A stretch of DNA of 64,000 nucleotides, taken from the NCBI RefSeq assembly GCF_016907275.1, contig NZ_JAFBBP010000001.1, forward strand, positions 4,764,001 to 4,828,000. The letters run 5' to 3'. Both the position numbers and the translations under genes were made by a program. The stretch is from Micromonospora luteifusca. GTDB taxonomy: Bacteria; Actinomycetota; Actinomycetes; Mycobacteriales; Micromonosporaceae. Shown piece by piece: positions 9,133-16,840 of the stretch (its first letter is position 1; each line of letters opens with the position of its first letter). The notes under the pieces were generated by a model, which did no database searches, had not been told where the DNA came from, and worked only from the letters and a program-made list of their open reading frames with translations.

Positions 9133-9918
9133 TCAGATCCGGCGCAGCACCGCCACGACTCGGCCCATGATGGTGGCGTCGTCACCGGGGATCGGGTCGA
9201 AGGCTGGGTTCTGTGGCATCAGCCAGACGTGCCCGTCGCGCCGCCGGTAGGTCTTGACGGTCGCCTCGCCGTCGAGCATGGCGGCCACGATCTCGCCCGA
9301 GTCGGCGGTCGGCTGCTGCCGAACGACCACCCAGTCGCCGTCGCAGATCGCCGCGTCGAGCATCGAGTCGCCCTTGACCTGGAGCATGAAGACCTCGCCC
9401 TCGCCCACCAACTCGCGGGGCAGCGGGAAGATGTCCTCCACGGCCTGCTCGGCGAGGATCGGCCCACCAGCGGCGATCCGGCCAAGCATCGGCACGTACG
9501 CCGGGGTCGGTCGTTGTGCCCGGGACAGCTCGTCGTCGATGGCCTCGCTGGGGGCGCGAACGTCCACGGCGCGCGGCCGGTTGGGGTCGCGGCGCAGGAA
9601 GCCCTTCTTCTCCAGCTCCTTGAGCTGGTAGGCGACGCTGGACGGCGACACCAGGCCGACGGCCTCGCCGATCTCCCGGACGCTCGGCGGGTAGCCGTAC
9701 CGCTCCACCCAGGTGCGGATGAATTCCAGGATGCGACGCTGGCGGGCGGTCAGGTCGACCGTCGCCGGGTCGGGGAAGGCGCTGACCACCGGGGTGACCG
9801 GGCGCACGGCGGGCTGACCCGTTCGGCTGCGCGCGGCACTGCGGCGTCGGGTGGCTGGCGGGCCCGCATCGGTGATCTGCTGCGGGCTCTTCGGCCGGCT
9901 GGCCCGGTCCTCGGTCAC
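9133..9918 (-). CDS. lexA: SOS repressor LexA
   Basis: LexA represses DNA-damage genes and cleaves itself when RecA filaments form. The 261-aa product carries a winged HTH at about residues 52-118 ([35 protein letters not shown]). The Ala150-Gly151 cleavage site lies in GRIAAGGP. The catalytic dyad is Ser185 in GDSMLD and Lys222 in ATVKTY. A Pro/Arg-rich extension of about 50 residues precedes the HTH. The GTG at 9918 has GGGAGGAC upstream; a shorter start nearer the HTH cannot be excluded. A candidate LexA box lies at 10102-10117. It diverges from nrdR, as in the Rv2720/Rv2718c neighbourhood. Confidence 0.97.
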   Translation of the reverse strand: MTEDRASRPKSPQQITDAGPPATRRRSAARSRTGQPAVRPVTPVVSAFPDPATVDLTARQRRILEFIRTWVERYGYPPSVREIGEAVGLVSPSSVAYQLKELEKKGFLRRDPNRPRAVDVRAPSEAIDDELSRAQRPTPAYVPMLGRIAAGGPILAEQAVEDIFPLPRELVGEGEVFMLQVKGDSMLDAAICDGDWVVVRQQPTADSGEIVAAMLDGEATVKTYRRRDGHVWLMPQNPAFDPIPGDDATIMGRVVAVLRRI

Positions 9919-10018
9919 GTCCGTCCTCCCTGGTCGGCGCTGGGTGCCTCGTCGGCTCGTGGTGCGTGCGGTGGTGCCACGTTGTTCATGACCGTATAGG
10001 TGAGATCAGTCATTTTCA

Positions 10019-10081
10019 AACATCTGTACGACCTCTCACCGGCGTGTCGGGGTGAAAAACCACTCCGGTCGTACGGATGTT
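10019..10081. promoter_or_regulatory. 15-bp inverted repeat upstream of lexA
   Basis: The arm at 10019-10033 (AACATCTGTACGACC) matches the reverse complement of 10067-10081 at 14 of 15 positions, with a 33-nt spacer. A smaller pair CTCACC/GGTGA lies within. It could be two operator sites or a leader hairpin in the lexA transcript. The binding factor is unknown. Confidence 0.5.
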
Positions 10082-10101
10082 CTGATAAATGGTACGTCAG
10101 G

Positions 10102-10117
10102 TAGTACTGGTGTTCGA
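10102..10117. promoter_or_regulatory. candidate LexA (SOS) box
   Basis: Read leftwards, 10117-10102 is TCGAACACCAGTACTA. It matches the actinobacterial consensus TCGAAC-N4-GTTCGA with two mismatches in the second half-site. It is 184 nt upstream of the lexA start, so autoregulation would need a fairly long leader. Confidence 0.45.
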
Positions 10118-10249
10118 TCATTGGCTGTTTTCCGGGCCACTTCGGCCTGCTGGCCGGTAACTCGGGCGGGGTGTCGGCGTTGGGTCTTCGGGCGTGCTGT
10201 GGGTGCGGATGACCGGATGGTCCGTGACGCGCCGGACACGCCGCCCAAC

Positions 10250-10278
10250 TTGACCCGGCTTCCCCGGCGACATACGGT
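10250..10278 (+). promoter_or_regulatory. sigma-70 type promoter of nrdR-nrdJ
   Basis: TTGACC (10250-10255) and TACGGT (10273-10278) are separated by exactly 17 nt. The predicted start point is near 10285, giving a leader of about 170 nt before nrdR. An NrdR-box-like dyad overlaps the predicted start point. Confidence 0.65.
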
Positions 10279-10281
10279 CAA

Positions 10282-10297
10282 CCCCTAGATGTAGTAG
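10282..10297. promoter_or_regulatory. NrdR box
   Basis: The 16-mer CCCCTAGATGTAGTAG has the palindromic core CTAGATGTAG (10285-10294), which fits the NrdR-box core CTAxATxTAG. It lies at the predicted transcription start of nrdR-nrdJ. NrdR boxes usually come in pairs; I found only one convincing copy. Confidence 0.6.
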
Positions 10298-10458
10298 TGA
10301 CACGGGCGTAAGTTGCCCACAGGTTGGGTCCGACTACCGACCGCACTCCAGTAACGTCGACCACGGCGGACGTCATCCGAGGATGGCACCGTCGCGGTGA
10401 GTCGTGCCCAGGGGTGCCCGGTGCGGTCGCAGTCGATCATTTTTGATGGAGGTGGGCG

Positions 10459-10962
10459 ATGCGGTGTCCGTACTGCCGGCACGCTGACTCCCGGGTGGTC
10501 GACTCGCGGGAGGCCGACGACGGCCAGCTCATCCGACGGCGGCGGTCCTGCCCGGAGTGCGGCAAGCGGTTCACCACCGTCGAAGAGGCGGTCCTCGCGG
10601 TCGTGAAGCGCAGCGGGGTGACCGAGCCGTTCAGCCGTACGAAGATCATCGGCGGGGTGCGCAAGGCGTGCCAGGGTCGGCCGGTCGACGAGGACTCGAT
10701 CGCGTTGCTGGCTCAGAAGGTCGAGGAGACCGTGCGGGCCAAGGGCGCGGCCGAGATCCCCAGCCACGACGTGGGGCTGGCGATCCTGGGCCCACTGCAG
10801 GGCCTGGACGAGGTGGCGTACCTGCGGTTCGCCAGCGTCTACCGGTCCTTCGACTCGCTCGCCGACTTCGAGCAGGAAATCGAGACATTGCGCGCCGCCG
10901 CCCGTGCCCGGGAGGGCGCGGCGGAGGCCGGGGCGGCGGAACCCGCCGGCCGTACCAACTGA
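10459..10962 (+). CDS. nrdR: transcriptional repressor NrdR
   Basis: NrdR represses ribonucleotide reductase genes when ATP/dATP occupancy of its ATP-cone signals enough dNTPs. The 167-aa product has a zinc ribbon with Cys3, Cys6, Cys31 and Cys34 ([14 protein letters not shown]). The ATP-cone follows at about residues 46-136 ([20 protein letters not shown]). GGAGG precedes the ATG by 7 nt. nrdJ follows 29 nt later, so both should share one transcript from the 10250 promoter and be autoregulated through the NrdR box. Confidence 0.97.
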   Translation: MRCPYCRHADSRVVDSREADDGQLIRRRRSCPECGKRFTTVEEAVLAVVKRSGVTEPFSRTKIIGGVRKACQGRPVDEDSIALLAQKVEETVRAKGAAEIPSHDVGLAILGPLQGLDEVAYLRFASVYRSFDSLADFEQEIETLRAAARAREGAAEAGAAEPAGRTN

Positions 10963-10991
10963 GATTTGTGTTTGACGAGGGGGCGGATGAG

Positions 10992-13886
10992 ATGTCGGGG
11001 GATGGTGTGACGACAAGCAGGTCACGTAGCAAGGCCAACGCGAGCGCCGGGCTGAAGATCGAGCGGGTGTGGACCACGGAGGGTGTCCACCCGTACGACG
11101 AGGTCACCTGGGAGCGCCGCGACGTCGTGATGACGAACTGGCGGGACGGCTCGATCAACTTCGAGCAGCGCGGCGTGGAGTTCCCCGAGTCGTGGAGCGT
11201 CAACGCGGCCAACATCGTCACCACGAAGTACTTCCGGGGCGCGGTGGGGACCCCGGAGCGGGAGTGGTCGCTCAAGCAGTTGATCGACCGGGTGGTCACC
11301 ACCTACCGCACCGCCGGCGAGGAGTACGGCTACTTCGCCAGCCCGGCGGACGCCGAGATCTTCGGGCACGAGCTGACCTGGATGCTGTTGCACCAGGTGT
11401 TCAGCTTCAACTCGCCGGTCTGGTTCAACGTCGGCACGCCGTCGCCGCAGCAGGTCAGCGCCTGCTTCATCCTGGCCGTCGACGACTCGATGGACTCGAT
11501 CCTCGACTGGTACAAGGAGGAGGGGCTGATCTTCAAGGGCGGCTCCGGCTCCGGGGTCAACCTGTCGAGGATCCGCTCGTCCCGTGAGCTGCTCTCCTCC
11601 GGCGGCACCGCCTCCGGTCCGGTCAGCTTCATGCGCGGCGCGGACGCCTCGGCCGGCACCATCAAGTCCGGTGGCGCGACCCGCCGGGCGGCCAAGATGG
11701 TCATCCTCGACGTGGACCACCCGGACATCGAGGAGTTCGTGGTCACGAAGGCGCGCGAGGAGCACAAGATCCGTGCGCTGCGCGACGCAGGGTTCGACAT
11801 GGACCTCGGCGGCTCCGACATCGTCAGCGTGCAGTATCAGAACGCCAACAACTCGGTCCGGGTCTCCGACGAGTTCATGTCGGCGGTGGAGAACGGCGGC
11901 GGCTTCGACCTGCGCGGCCGGCTGGACGGCTCGGTGATCGACACCGTCGACGCCAAGAAGCTCTTCCGCACCATCTCGCAGGCCGCCTGGGAGTGTGCCG
12001 ACCCGGGCCTGCAGTACGACGACACGATCAACGACTGGCACACCTGCCCGGAGACCGGGCGGATCACCGCGTCGAACCCGTGCTCGGAGTACCTGCACCT
12101 GGACAACTCCTCGTGCAACCTGGCCTCGCTCAACCTGATGAAGTTCCTCCGCGCCGACGGCGGCTTCGAGGTGGAGAAGTTCGTCAAGTCCGTCGAGTTC
12201 GTCATCACCGCGATGGACATCTCGATCTGCTTCGCGGACTTCCCGACCGAGAAGATCGGCGAGACCTCCCGCGCCTACCGGCAGCTCGGCATCGGCTACG
12301 CCAACCTCGGCGCCCTGCTGATGGCCACCGGCCTGCCGTACGACTCGGAGCAGGGCCGCTCGGTCGCCGCGTCGATCACGTCCCTGATGACCGGCACCGC
12401 CTACCGTCGCTCGGCTGAGCTGGCCGGCGTCGTCGGCGCGTACGAGGGCTACGCCCGCAACGCCGAGCCGCACAAGCGGGTCATGCGCAAGCACGCCGCC
12501 GCCAACGACGAGATCAAGCCGACCAGCCCGGTGGCCACCGCGATCGTCCGAGAGGCGACCAAGCAGTGGACCCAGGGCAACAAGATCGGCGATAAGTTCG
12601 GTTGGCGCAACGCGCAGGCGAGCGTCCTCGCCCCGACCGGCACGATCGGCTTCATGATGGACTGCGACACGACCGGCGTGGAGCCGGACCTGGCGCTGGT
12701 CAAGTTCAAGAAGCTGGTCGGCGGCGGCTCGATGCAGATCGTCAACCAGACGGTGCCGCGCGCCCTGCGCAGCCTCGGCTACCCCGAGGAGCAGGTCGAG
12801 GCGATCGTCGAGCACATCGCCGACCACGGCCACGTGGTGGACGCCCCGGGCCTCAAGCCGGAGCACTACCCGGTCTTCGACTGCGCCATGGGGGAGCGGA
12901 CGATCGCCCCGATGGGGCACGTGCGGATGATGGCGGCCATCCAGCCGTTCGTCTCCGGTGCCATCTCCAAGACGGTCAACATGCCGGAGGCGGCCACCGT
13001 CGAGGACGTCGAGAAGATCTACTTCGAGGGCTGGAAGCTCGGCCTCAAGGCCCTGGCGATCTACCGGGACAACTGCAAGGTCGGTCAGCCGCTCTCGGTG
13101 GCCAAGTCCAACAAGGCCACCCAGCCGGCCGCCGTCGAGACCGCGCCGGCCGCCCCGGTCGCGGTGGAGAAGGTCATCGAGTACCGGCCGGTACGTAAGC
13201 GCCTGCCGAAGAAGCGTCCGTCCGAGACGGTCAGCTTCTCCGTCGGTGGTGCCGAGGGCTACCTGACCGCGTCGTCCTACCCGGATGACGGCCTCGGTGA
13301 GGTCTTCCTCAAGATGTCCAAGCAGGGCTCGACCCTGGCCGGGGTGATGGACGCCTTCTCGGTGGCCATCAGCATCGGCCTGCAGTACGGCGTGCCGCTG
13401 GAGACGTTCGTCAGCAAGTTCACCAACATGCGCTTCGAGCCGGCCGGTATGACCGACGACCCGGACGTGCGGATGGCGGCCTCGGTGATGGACTACATCT
13501 TCCGTCGCCTGGCGCTGGACTTCCTGCCCTACGAGCGCCGCGCCGAGCTGGGCATCTTCACCGCATCCGAGCGGGCCGCGCAGCTGCGGGCCGAGGCCGA
13601 CGCCGAAGCCGCCGCGGTCACCGGCGTGGAGCTCACCGCGATGGCGTCCTCGGCACCGGTGGAGACCCCGGCAAAGCCGGAGGCCGTCGCCCAGCCGGCC
13701 CAGGAGATGGCCGACGTGGCCGTCGCCAAGCCGGCTCCGAGCGTGGGTTCCAGCACGGAACTGCTCGAGGCCGTGATCGGCAAGGCCGCCGACGCACCGC
13801 TCTGCTTCACCTGCGGTACGAAGATGCGCCCGGCCGGTAGCTGCTACGTCTGCGAGGGCTGCGGCTCCACCAGCGGCTGCAGCTGA
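10992..13886 (+). CDS. nrdJ: adenosylcobalamin-dependent class II ribonucleotide reductase
   Basis: NrdJ reduces ribonucleotides to deoxyribonucleotides using a thiyl radical made with adenosylcobalamin, with no need for oxygen. The 964-aa length matches the large actinobacterial class II enzymes. Visible landmarks are FNSPVWFNVG, the active-site region NPCSEYLHLDNSSCNLASLNL with its conserved cysteines split across ASNPCSEY and SSCNLAS, and GTIGFMMDCDTTG. The C-terminus carries a Cys-rich tail CFTCGTKMRPAGSCYVC, a redox or zinc ribbon typical of these enzymes. The ATG at 10992 was chosen because GAGGGGG lies 8 nt upstream; the longer open frame back to 10557 is out of frame inside nrdR. It ends at a strong terminator and faces bluB, which supplies a part of its cofactor. 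Confidence 0.96.
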   Translation: MSGDGVTTSRSRSKANASAGLKIERVWTTEGVHPYDEVTWERRDVVMTNWRDGSINFEQRGVEFPESWSVNAANIVTTKYFRGAVGTPEREWSLKQLIDRVVTTYRTAGEEYGYFASPADAEIFGHELTWMLLHQVFSFNSPVWFNVGTPSPQQVSACFILAVDDSMDSILDWYKEEGLIFKGGSGSGVNLSRIRSSRELLSSGGTASGPVSFMRGADASAGTIKSGGATRRAAKMVILDVDHPDIEEFVVTKAREEHKIRALRDAGFDMDLGGSDIVSVQYQNANNSVRVSDEFMSAVENGGGFDLRGRLDGSVIDTVDAKKLFRTISQAAWECADPGLQYDDTINDWHTCPETGRITASNPCSEYLHLDNSSCNLASLNLMKFLRADGGFEVEKFVKSVEFVITAMDISICFADFPTEKIGETSRAYRQLGIGYANLGALLMATGLPYDSEQGRSVAASITSLMTGTAYRRSAELAGVVGAYEGYARNAEPHKRVMRKHAAANDEIKPTSPVATAIVREATKQWTQGNKIGDKFGWRNAQASVLAPTGTIGFMMDCDTTGVEPDLALVKFKKLVGGGSMQIVNQTVPRALRSLGYPEEQVEAIVEHIADHGHVVDAPGLKPEHYPVFDCAMGERTIAPMGHVRMMAAIQPFVSGAISKTVNMPEAATVEDVEKIYFEGWKLGLKALAIYRDNCKVGQPLSVAKSNKATQPAAVETAPAAPVAVEKVIEYRPVRKRLPKKRPSETVSFSVGGAEGYLTASSYPDDGLGEVFLKMSKQGSTLAGVMDAFSVAISIGLQYGVPLETFVSKFTNMRFEPAGMTDDPDVRMAASVMDYIFRRLALDFLPYERRAELGIFTASERAAQLRAEADAEAAAVTGVELTAMASSAPVETPAKPEAVAQPAQEMADVAVAKPAPSVGSSTELLEAVIGKAADAPLCFTCGTKMRPAGSCYVCEGCGSTSGCS

Positions 13887-13894
13887 CACGTCAT

Positions 13895-13932
13895 CGACGA
13901 GCCCCGGGCGTTGACGCGCCCGGGGCTCGTCG
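13895..13932. terminator. 16-bp perfect hairpin between nrdJ and bluB
   Basis: The arm 13895-13910 pairs perfectly with 13917-13932 around a 6-nt loop. It lies 8 nt past the nrdJ stop and downstream of convergent bluB, so it may stop both transcripts. Confidence 0.8.
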
Positions 13933-14018
13933 GTCGGTGCGGATCCGCTTGAGTCCGTTGCGGACGATCGCGAGCAGGTGGTCGACGGCGCATCGCGGCG
14001 CTGACGTGAGTGTTCAGG

Positions 14019-14645
14019 TCACTCGGACCAACGATCCTGGTGGGTCACCGACGACACGGGACGTCGCTGGCGCCAGCCGTGCCGCTCCAGGTCCGGCGTC
14101 TGCTCCAGATGGGTGACCGGGCCGAGGCAGAGCCACGCCACCGGGCGGACGGTGGCCGGGATGCCGAGCAGGTCGCGCAGGAACGGTTCCCGGTAGAACG
14201 AAACCCAGCCGACCCCGAGTTGCTCGGCGGTTGCGGCCAGCCACAGGTTCTGGATCGCCAGACAGACCGAGTAGAGGCCGGCGTCGGCGATCGCGTGACG
14301 ACCGAGAACGGCCGGCCCACCCCGCTCCGGGTCGTACGTGACCACGACCGACAACGTCGACTCGCGTACGCCATCGATCTTTATTCGGGCGAAGCGTTCC
14401 GCCGCCGCACCGTCGAGAGTGGCCGCGAAGGCGTTCCGCTCCCGCTCCACGTGCCGGTGGAACTCCTGCCGCAGCTCGGGATCACGGACCAGGATGAAGT
14501 CCCAGGGCTGGGAGAGACCGACGCTCGGCGCGGCGTGCGCCGCCGTGAGGATCCGGTCCAACGTCTCGGCGGGGATCGGCGCCCCGGTGAATTGGCCACG
14601 CACGTCCCGGCGGCGATGGATGGTCTCGTAGAGTCCGGTGTTCAA
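14019..14645 (-). CDS. bluB: 5,6-dimethylbenzimidazole synthase BluB
   Basis: BluB breaks down reduced FMN with oxygen to make 5,6-dimethylbenzimidazole, the lower ligand of cobalamin. The 208-aa nitroreductase-fold protein has RRRDVRGQFTG, the BluB-type segment AAHAAPSVGLSQPWDF, and WLAATAEQLGVGWVSFY. These together separate it from ordinary nitroreductases. The start is TTG at 14645 with GGGAG 8 nt upstream; no better start exists before the conserved LYETIHRRRDVRG. A cobalamin riboswitch lies directly upstream, which strongly supports the function and predicts shut-off when B12 is plentiful. The neighbouring nrdJ uses the cofactor. Confidence 0.93.
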   Translation of the reverse strand: MNTGLYETIHRRRDVRGQFTGAPIPAETLDRILTAAHAAPSVGLSQPWDFILVRDPELRQEFHRHVERERNAFAATLDGAAAERFARIKIDGVRESTLSVVVTYDPERGGPAVLGRHAIADAGLYSVCLAIQNLWLAATAEQLGVGWVSFYREPFLRDLLGIPATVRPVAWLCLGPVTHLEQTPDLERHGWRQRRPVSSVTHQDRWSE

Positions 14646-14688
14646 GGCAGGCTCCCGCTACGCTCGCGCCCCTGACGGGGCCGATGAC

Positions 14689-14861
14689 GCGAGGCCGGTC
14701 TTCGGACTCCCGGATCTACGCTGGTCACCCGCCTTCCCAGCCCTTCAGGGCCAGTGGCTGCGTCTGGTGCGCGTGGGTGGCAGCTCTCCGGTCACCGCGG
14801 CGGGCCCGTGCCGGACTCACACCGGCTTCCCGATTCTCCCCACTCACGTGGGGCACCTCGC
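14689..14861 (-). promoter_or_regulatory. cobalamin (B12) riboswitch ahead of bluB
   Basis: Read leftwards, the element opens with GCGAGGTGCCCC and continues with GGGAAGCCGGTGTGAGTCCGG, whose pieces match the conserved aptamer core. The B12 box GCCACTG is at 14758-14752. GGGAAGGCGG and a GACC-type 3' segment follow. P1 is formed by GCGAGG (14861-14856) with CCTCGC (14694-14689). The P1 3' strand also pairs in a downstream hairpin, CTCGCG (14693-14688) with CGCGAG (14668-14663), with an inner GCCCC/GGGGC stem. The two folds exclude each other, and the second ends close to the ribosome-binding site at about 14657, so control is probably translational. Confidence 0.92.
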
Positions 14862-14886
14862 AACGTTTGTGCCACCGCCCACCATA

Positions 14887-15222
14887 GCGGCCCGTCGCCG
14901 GTGCTTCGATGATGCCGCATCACCAGGGCGCTGCCCAGTTGGGCCAGCAGCGCTGCCTTCAGCGCCGGGCAGACCCGCCCCGGGGGCGTGCTGCCGTTCG
15001 TCGGTATACCTCACGGTCATTTATGACTCTGAGGTATACCGCTCTCGTCGGGATTGGTGCCGCCAATCGAGCCGCGCGGGCAGGCACTCCGTGCCGCGTC
15101 GGCGGCACGAGGGGGCAATCAGTCGGCAGGAGCGGGCGCCGGTGGTCGTGCCGGATGGTTCGGTAACACCCGCGCTCCGCCTGACGAAGAAGAGGTGTGG
15201 AGGCTACGAGAGGGGACGGCCT
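14887..15222. other. intergenic region between bluB leader and sigma factor gene
   Basis: These 336 nt hold no gene I can support. The only clear structure is the 38-bp GGTATACC palindrome at 15003-15040. Open frames crossing it on both strands lack conserved sequence. Confidence 0.6.
15003..15040. promoter_or_regulatory. 38-bp palindrome GGTATACC...GGTATACC
   Basis: The 11-bp arms GGTATACCTCA (15003-15013) and TGAGGTATACC (15030-15040) are perfectly complementary, and inner GTCAT/ATGAC arms extend the symmetry. It is unusually AT-rich for this genome and lies 183 nt before the sigma factor start. It looks like an operator for a dimeric regulator. Confidence 0.6.
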
Positions 15223-15795
15223 GTGAATGAGCCCAGCCAAGCCGATGATGACATCTCCGGCATTGGAACCGATCCGGTGGCCTTCGAGGCCTTCTACCGG
15301 CGGCACCTGGAGGCGGTGGGCCGGTTCGTGGCGCGGCGGGTCGACGACCCACATCTCGCCGCCGACCTGACCGCCGACGTGTTCCTGGCGGTGATCGAGT
15401 CGGCGGCCGGCTACCGGCCGGACCGGGGTAGTCAGGTCGGCTGGCTGTACGGGGTGGCCCGCAACGTCATCGGCGACGAGCGGCGTCGGGCGGCCCAACG
15501 GCTGCGGGTGACCGGCCGACTGGCCGGACGACGGGACCTGGGCCCCGATGACATCGCCCGCATCGAGGAGCGCATCGACGCCGAGGCGGCGGCCCGCCGC
15601 ACCTGTCGCGCGCTGAGCGAGCTCCCCGAGGGCGCCCGGACGCTTGTCGAACTCGTCGCCGTGGACGGCCTCACCGTCGCGGAGGCGGCGACCGTGCTCG
15701 GGGTGTCGCCGGTCGCCGCCCGGGTCCGCCTGCATCGCGCCCGTCGCGTCGTCCGCGCCGTTCTCGCCTACCCGGCAGCCACCACCCTCGCCTGA
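15223..15795 (+). CDS. ECF-type RNA polymerase sigma factor
   Basis: The 190-aa product has sigma region 2 at about residues 20-90 (FEAFYRRHLEAVGRFVARRV, GSQVGWLYGVARNVIGDERRR). Region 4 is at about 125-180 and contains an HTH (LTVAEAATVLGVSPVAARVRLHRARRVV). Regions 1 and 3 are absent, as in extracytoplasmic-function sigma factors. The GTG at 15223 has GAGAGGGGA upstream. The membrane protein gene 18 nt downstream is a CU044_5270-family protein, a family often found next to such sigma factors. Sigma and partner probably form an envelope-signalling pair. The target regulon is unknown; the palindrome upstream may be involved in control. Confidence 0.9.
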   Translation: MNEPSQADDDISGIGTDPVAFEAFYRRHLEAVGRFVARRVDDPHLAADLTADVFLAVIESAAGYRPDRGSQVGWLYGVARNVIGDERRRAAQRLRVTGRLAGRRDLGPDDIARIEERIDAEAAARRTCRALSELPEGARTLVELVAVDGLTVAEAATVLGVSPVAARVRLHRARRVVRAVLAYPAATTLA

Positions 15796-15813
15796 AGAGA
15801 CGGAGATGACGCC

Positions 15814-16779
15814 ATGAACAAGACCGACCAGTCGCCGCCCGGTTTCGAGGAGCAGCTCCTCACGGATCTGACCGCCCACGTCGCCCGGCGGGCCGAGATG
15901 GCTTCGGCGGCCCGTCCGGTCAGACGCCGCACCCGGTTCCTGCATGGTTGGCGCCTCGCCGGAGCGTTCGGGCTGGCAGTCACACTGACCGCCGGTGCGC
16001 TGGTGGTCCAGACGATGGGGGTGGGCGACCACCCGCCGCCCACGGCAAGCGCGTCGGAGATCCTCCGGATGGCGGCCGACGCCGCCCGGCAGCAGCCCGA
16101 GCTCACCGCCCGACCCGACCAGTACGTCTTCACGGAAGCCCTGGCGACGATCCGGGACAGGCCGGACAGCGGCCCGTACCGGACCATTCGGAACCAGCTG
16201 TGGCAGTCGGCGGGCGGAGTCGCGTACACGCAGGGACGTTACCGACCGGAGACCGATCCGAACGGGTGGGGAGAGCTGAGGGTGCTCCGCACGGGCGATG
16301 CCGCCGATCCCGAGAAGGAGCTCGACGCGTTCCAGCCGCCCGCCTACCACGGTGACCTGCCCACCGATCCGGACGAGTTGCTTCGATACCTTCGGGAACA
16401 CCCGGTCGACCTGCATCTTCCCGAAGCAGCCGACGAGGAGGCCGTCTACGGGGACGAGAGCATGGCGTACACCAGCGCGCGGTCGATGCTCGAAGGCTAC
16501 GTGCCGCCCCGAGCGCTCGCGGCGCTGTTCGAACTACTCGCACGGGAGCCCGGAGCGGTCGTCATATCGGGCGACGTGGTGGACGCCGCCGGTCGGCATG
16601 GGGTGGCGATTCGGATGCCCGGCGTGATCGGAGGTAACGAGGACTTCCTCTTCGACCGGGACACCCACGTCTTCCTTGGCACCCGAGGGTCGGTGGTGCG
16701 CAACGGCAAGGAGTCCCTGCACACGGCTGTCGCGCTACTCCGCATCGCAATCGTCGACCGGCCGGGCCAGCTGCCCTGA
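15814..16779 (+). CDS. CU044_5270-family single-pass membrane protein
   Basis: The 321-aa product has a short basic cytoplasmic N-terminus (RRRTRFLHGWR), one membrane span at about residues 48-67 (LAGAFGLAVTLTAGALVVQT), and an exported domain of about 250 residues. That domain has ARPDQYVFTEALATI and GDESMAYTSARSMLEGYVPP, features of the CU044_5270 family. The family's biochemical role is unknown. Its 18-nt spacing from the sigma gene and its topology suggest that it restrains or senses for that sigma factor, although it lacks the zinc-binding HxxxCxxC motif of classical anti-sigma factors. GGAG precedes the ATG. A strong terminator follows. Confidence 0.8.
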   Translation: MNKTDQSPPGFEEQLLTDLTAHVARRAEMASAARPVRRRTRFLHGWRLAGAFGLAVTLTAGALVVQTMGVGDHPPPTASASEILRMAADAARQQPELTARPDQYVFTEALATIRDRPDSGPYRTIRNQLWQSAGGVAYTQGRYRPETDPNGWGELRVLRTGDAADPEKELDAFQPPAYHGDLPTDPDELLRYLREHPVDLHLPEAADEEAVYGDESMAYTSARSMLEGYVPPRALAALFELLAREPGAVVISGDVVDAAGRHGVAIRMPGVIGGNEDFLFDRDTHVFLGTRGSVVRNGKESLHTAVALLRIAIVDRPGQLP

Positions 16780-16795
16780 GCGGTGGTGGGCCCGC

Positions 16796-16840
16796 CCCAG
16801 CCCTGACCGGTCCGGTCACGTCGGACCGGTCAGGGCTGGG
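16796..16840. terminator. 19-bp perfect hairpin between convergent genes
   Basis: The arm 16796-16814 pairs without mismatch with 16822-16840 around a 7-nt loop. The right arm overlaps the stop codon of the convergent monooxygenase gene, so it can end transcripts from both sides. Confidence 0.85.

Larger units (their letters stand above)
9919..10458. other. lexA-nrdR divergent intergenic region
   Basis: These 540 nt hold no supported gene. They contain a 15-bp inverted repeat (10019-10081), a candidate LexA box (10102-10117), and the nrdR promoter with an NrdR box (10250-10297). The stretch is clearly AT-richer than its surroundings around 10000-10130. Confidence 0.7.

Noticed and set aside
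11022..13889. 955-codon open frame antisense to nrdJ
   Set aside because: It is the mirror of a highly conserved gene. Its product is rich in His, Asp, Arg and Gly with no domain. High GC content creates such frames.
14959..16416. 485-codon leftward frame across the sigma factor and its palindrome
   Set aside because: It covers two recognisable rightward genes and its translation lacks conserved sequence.
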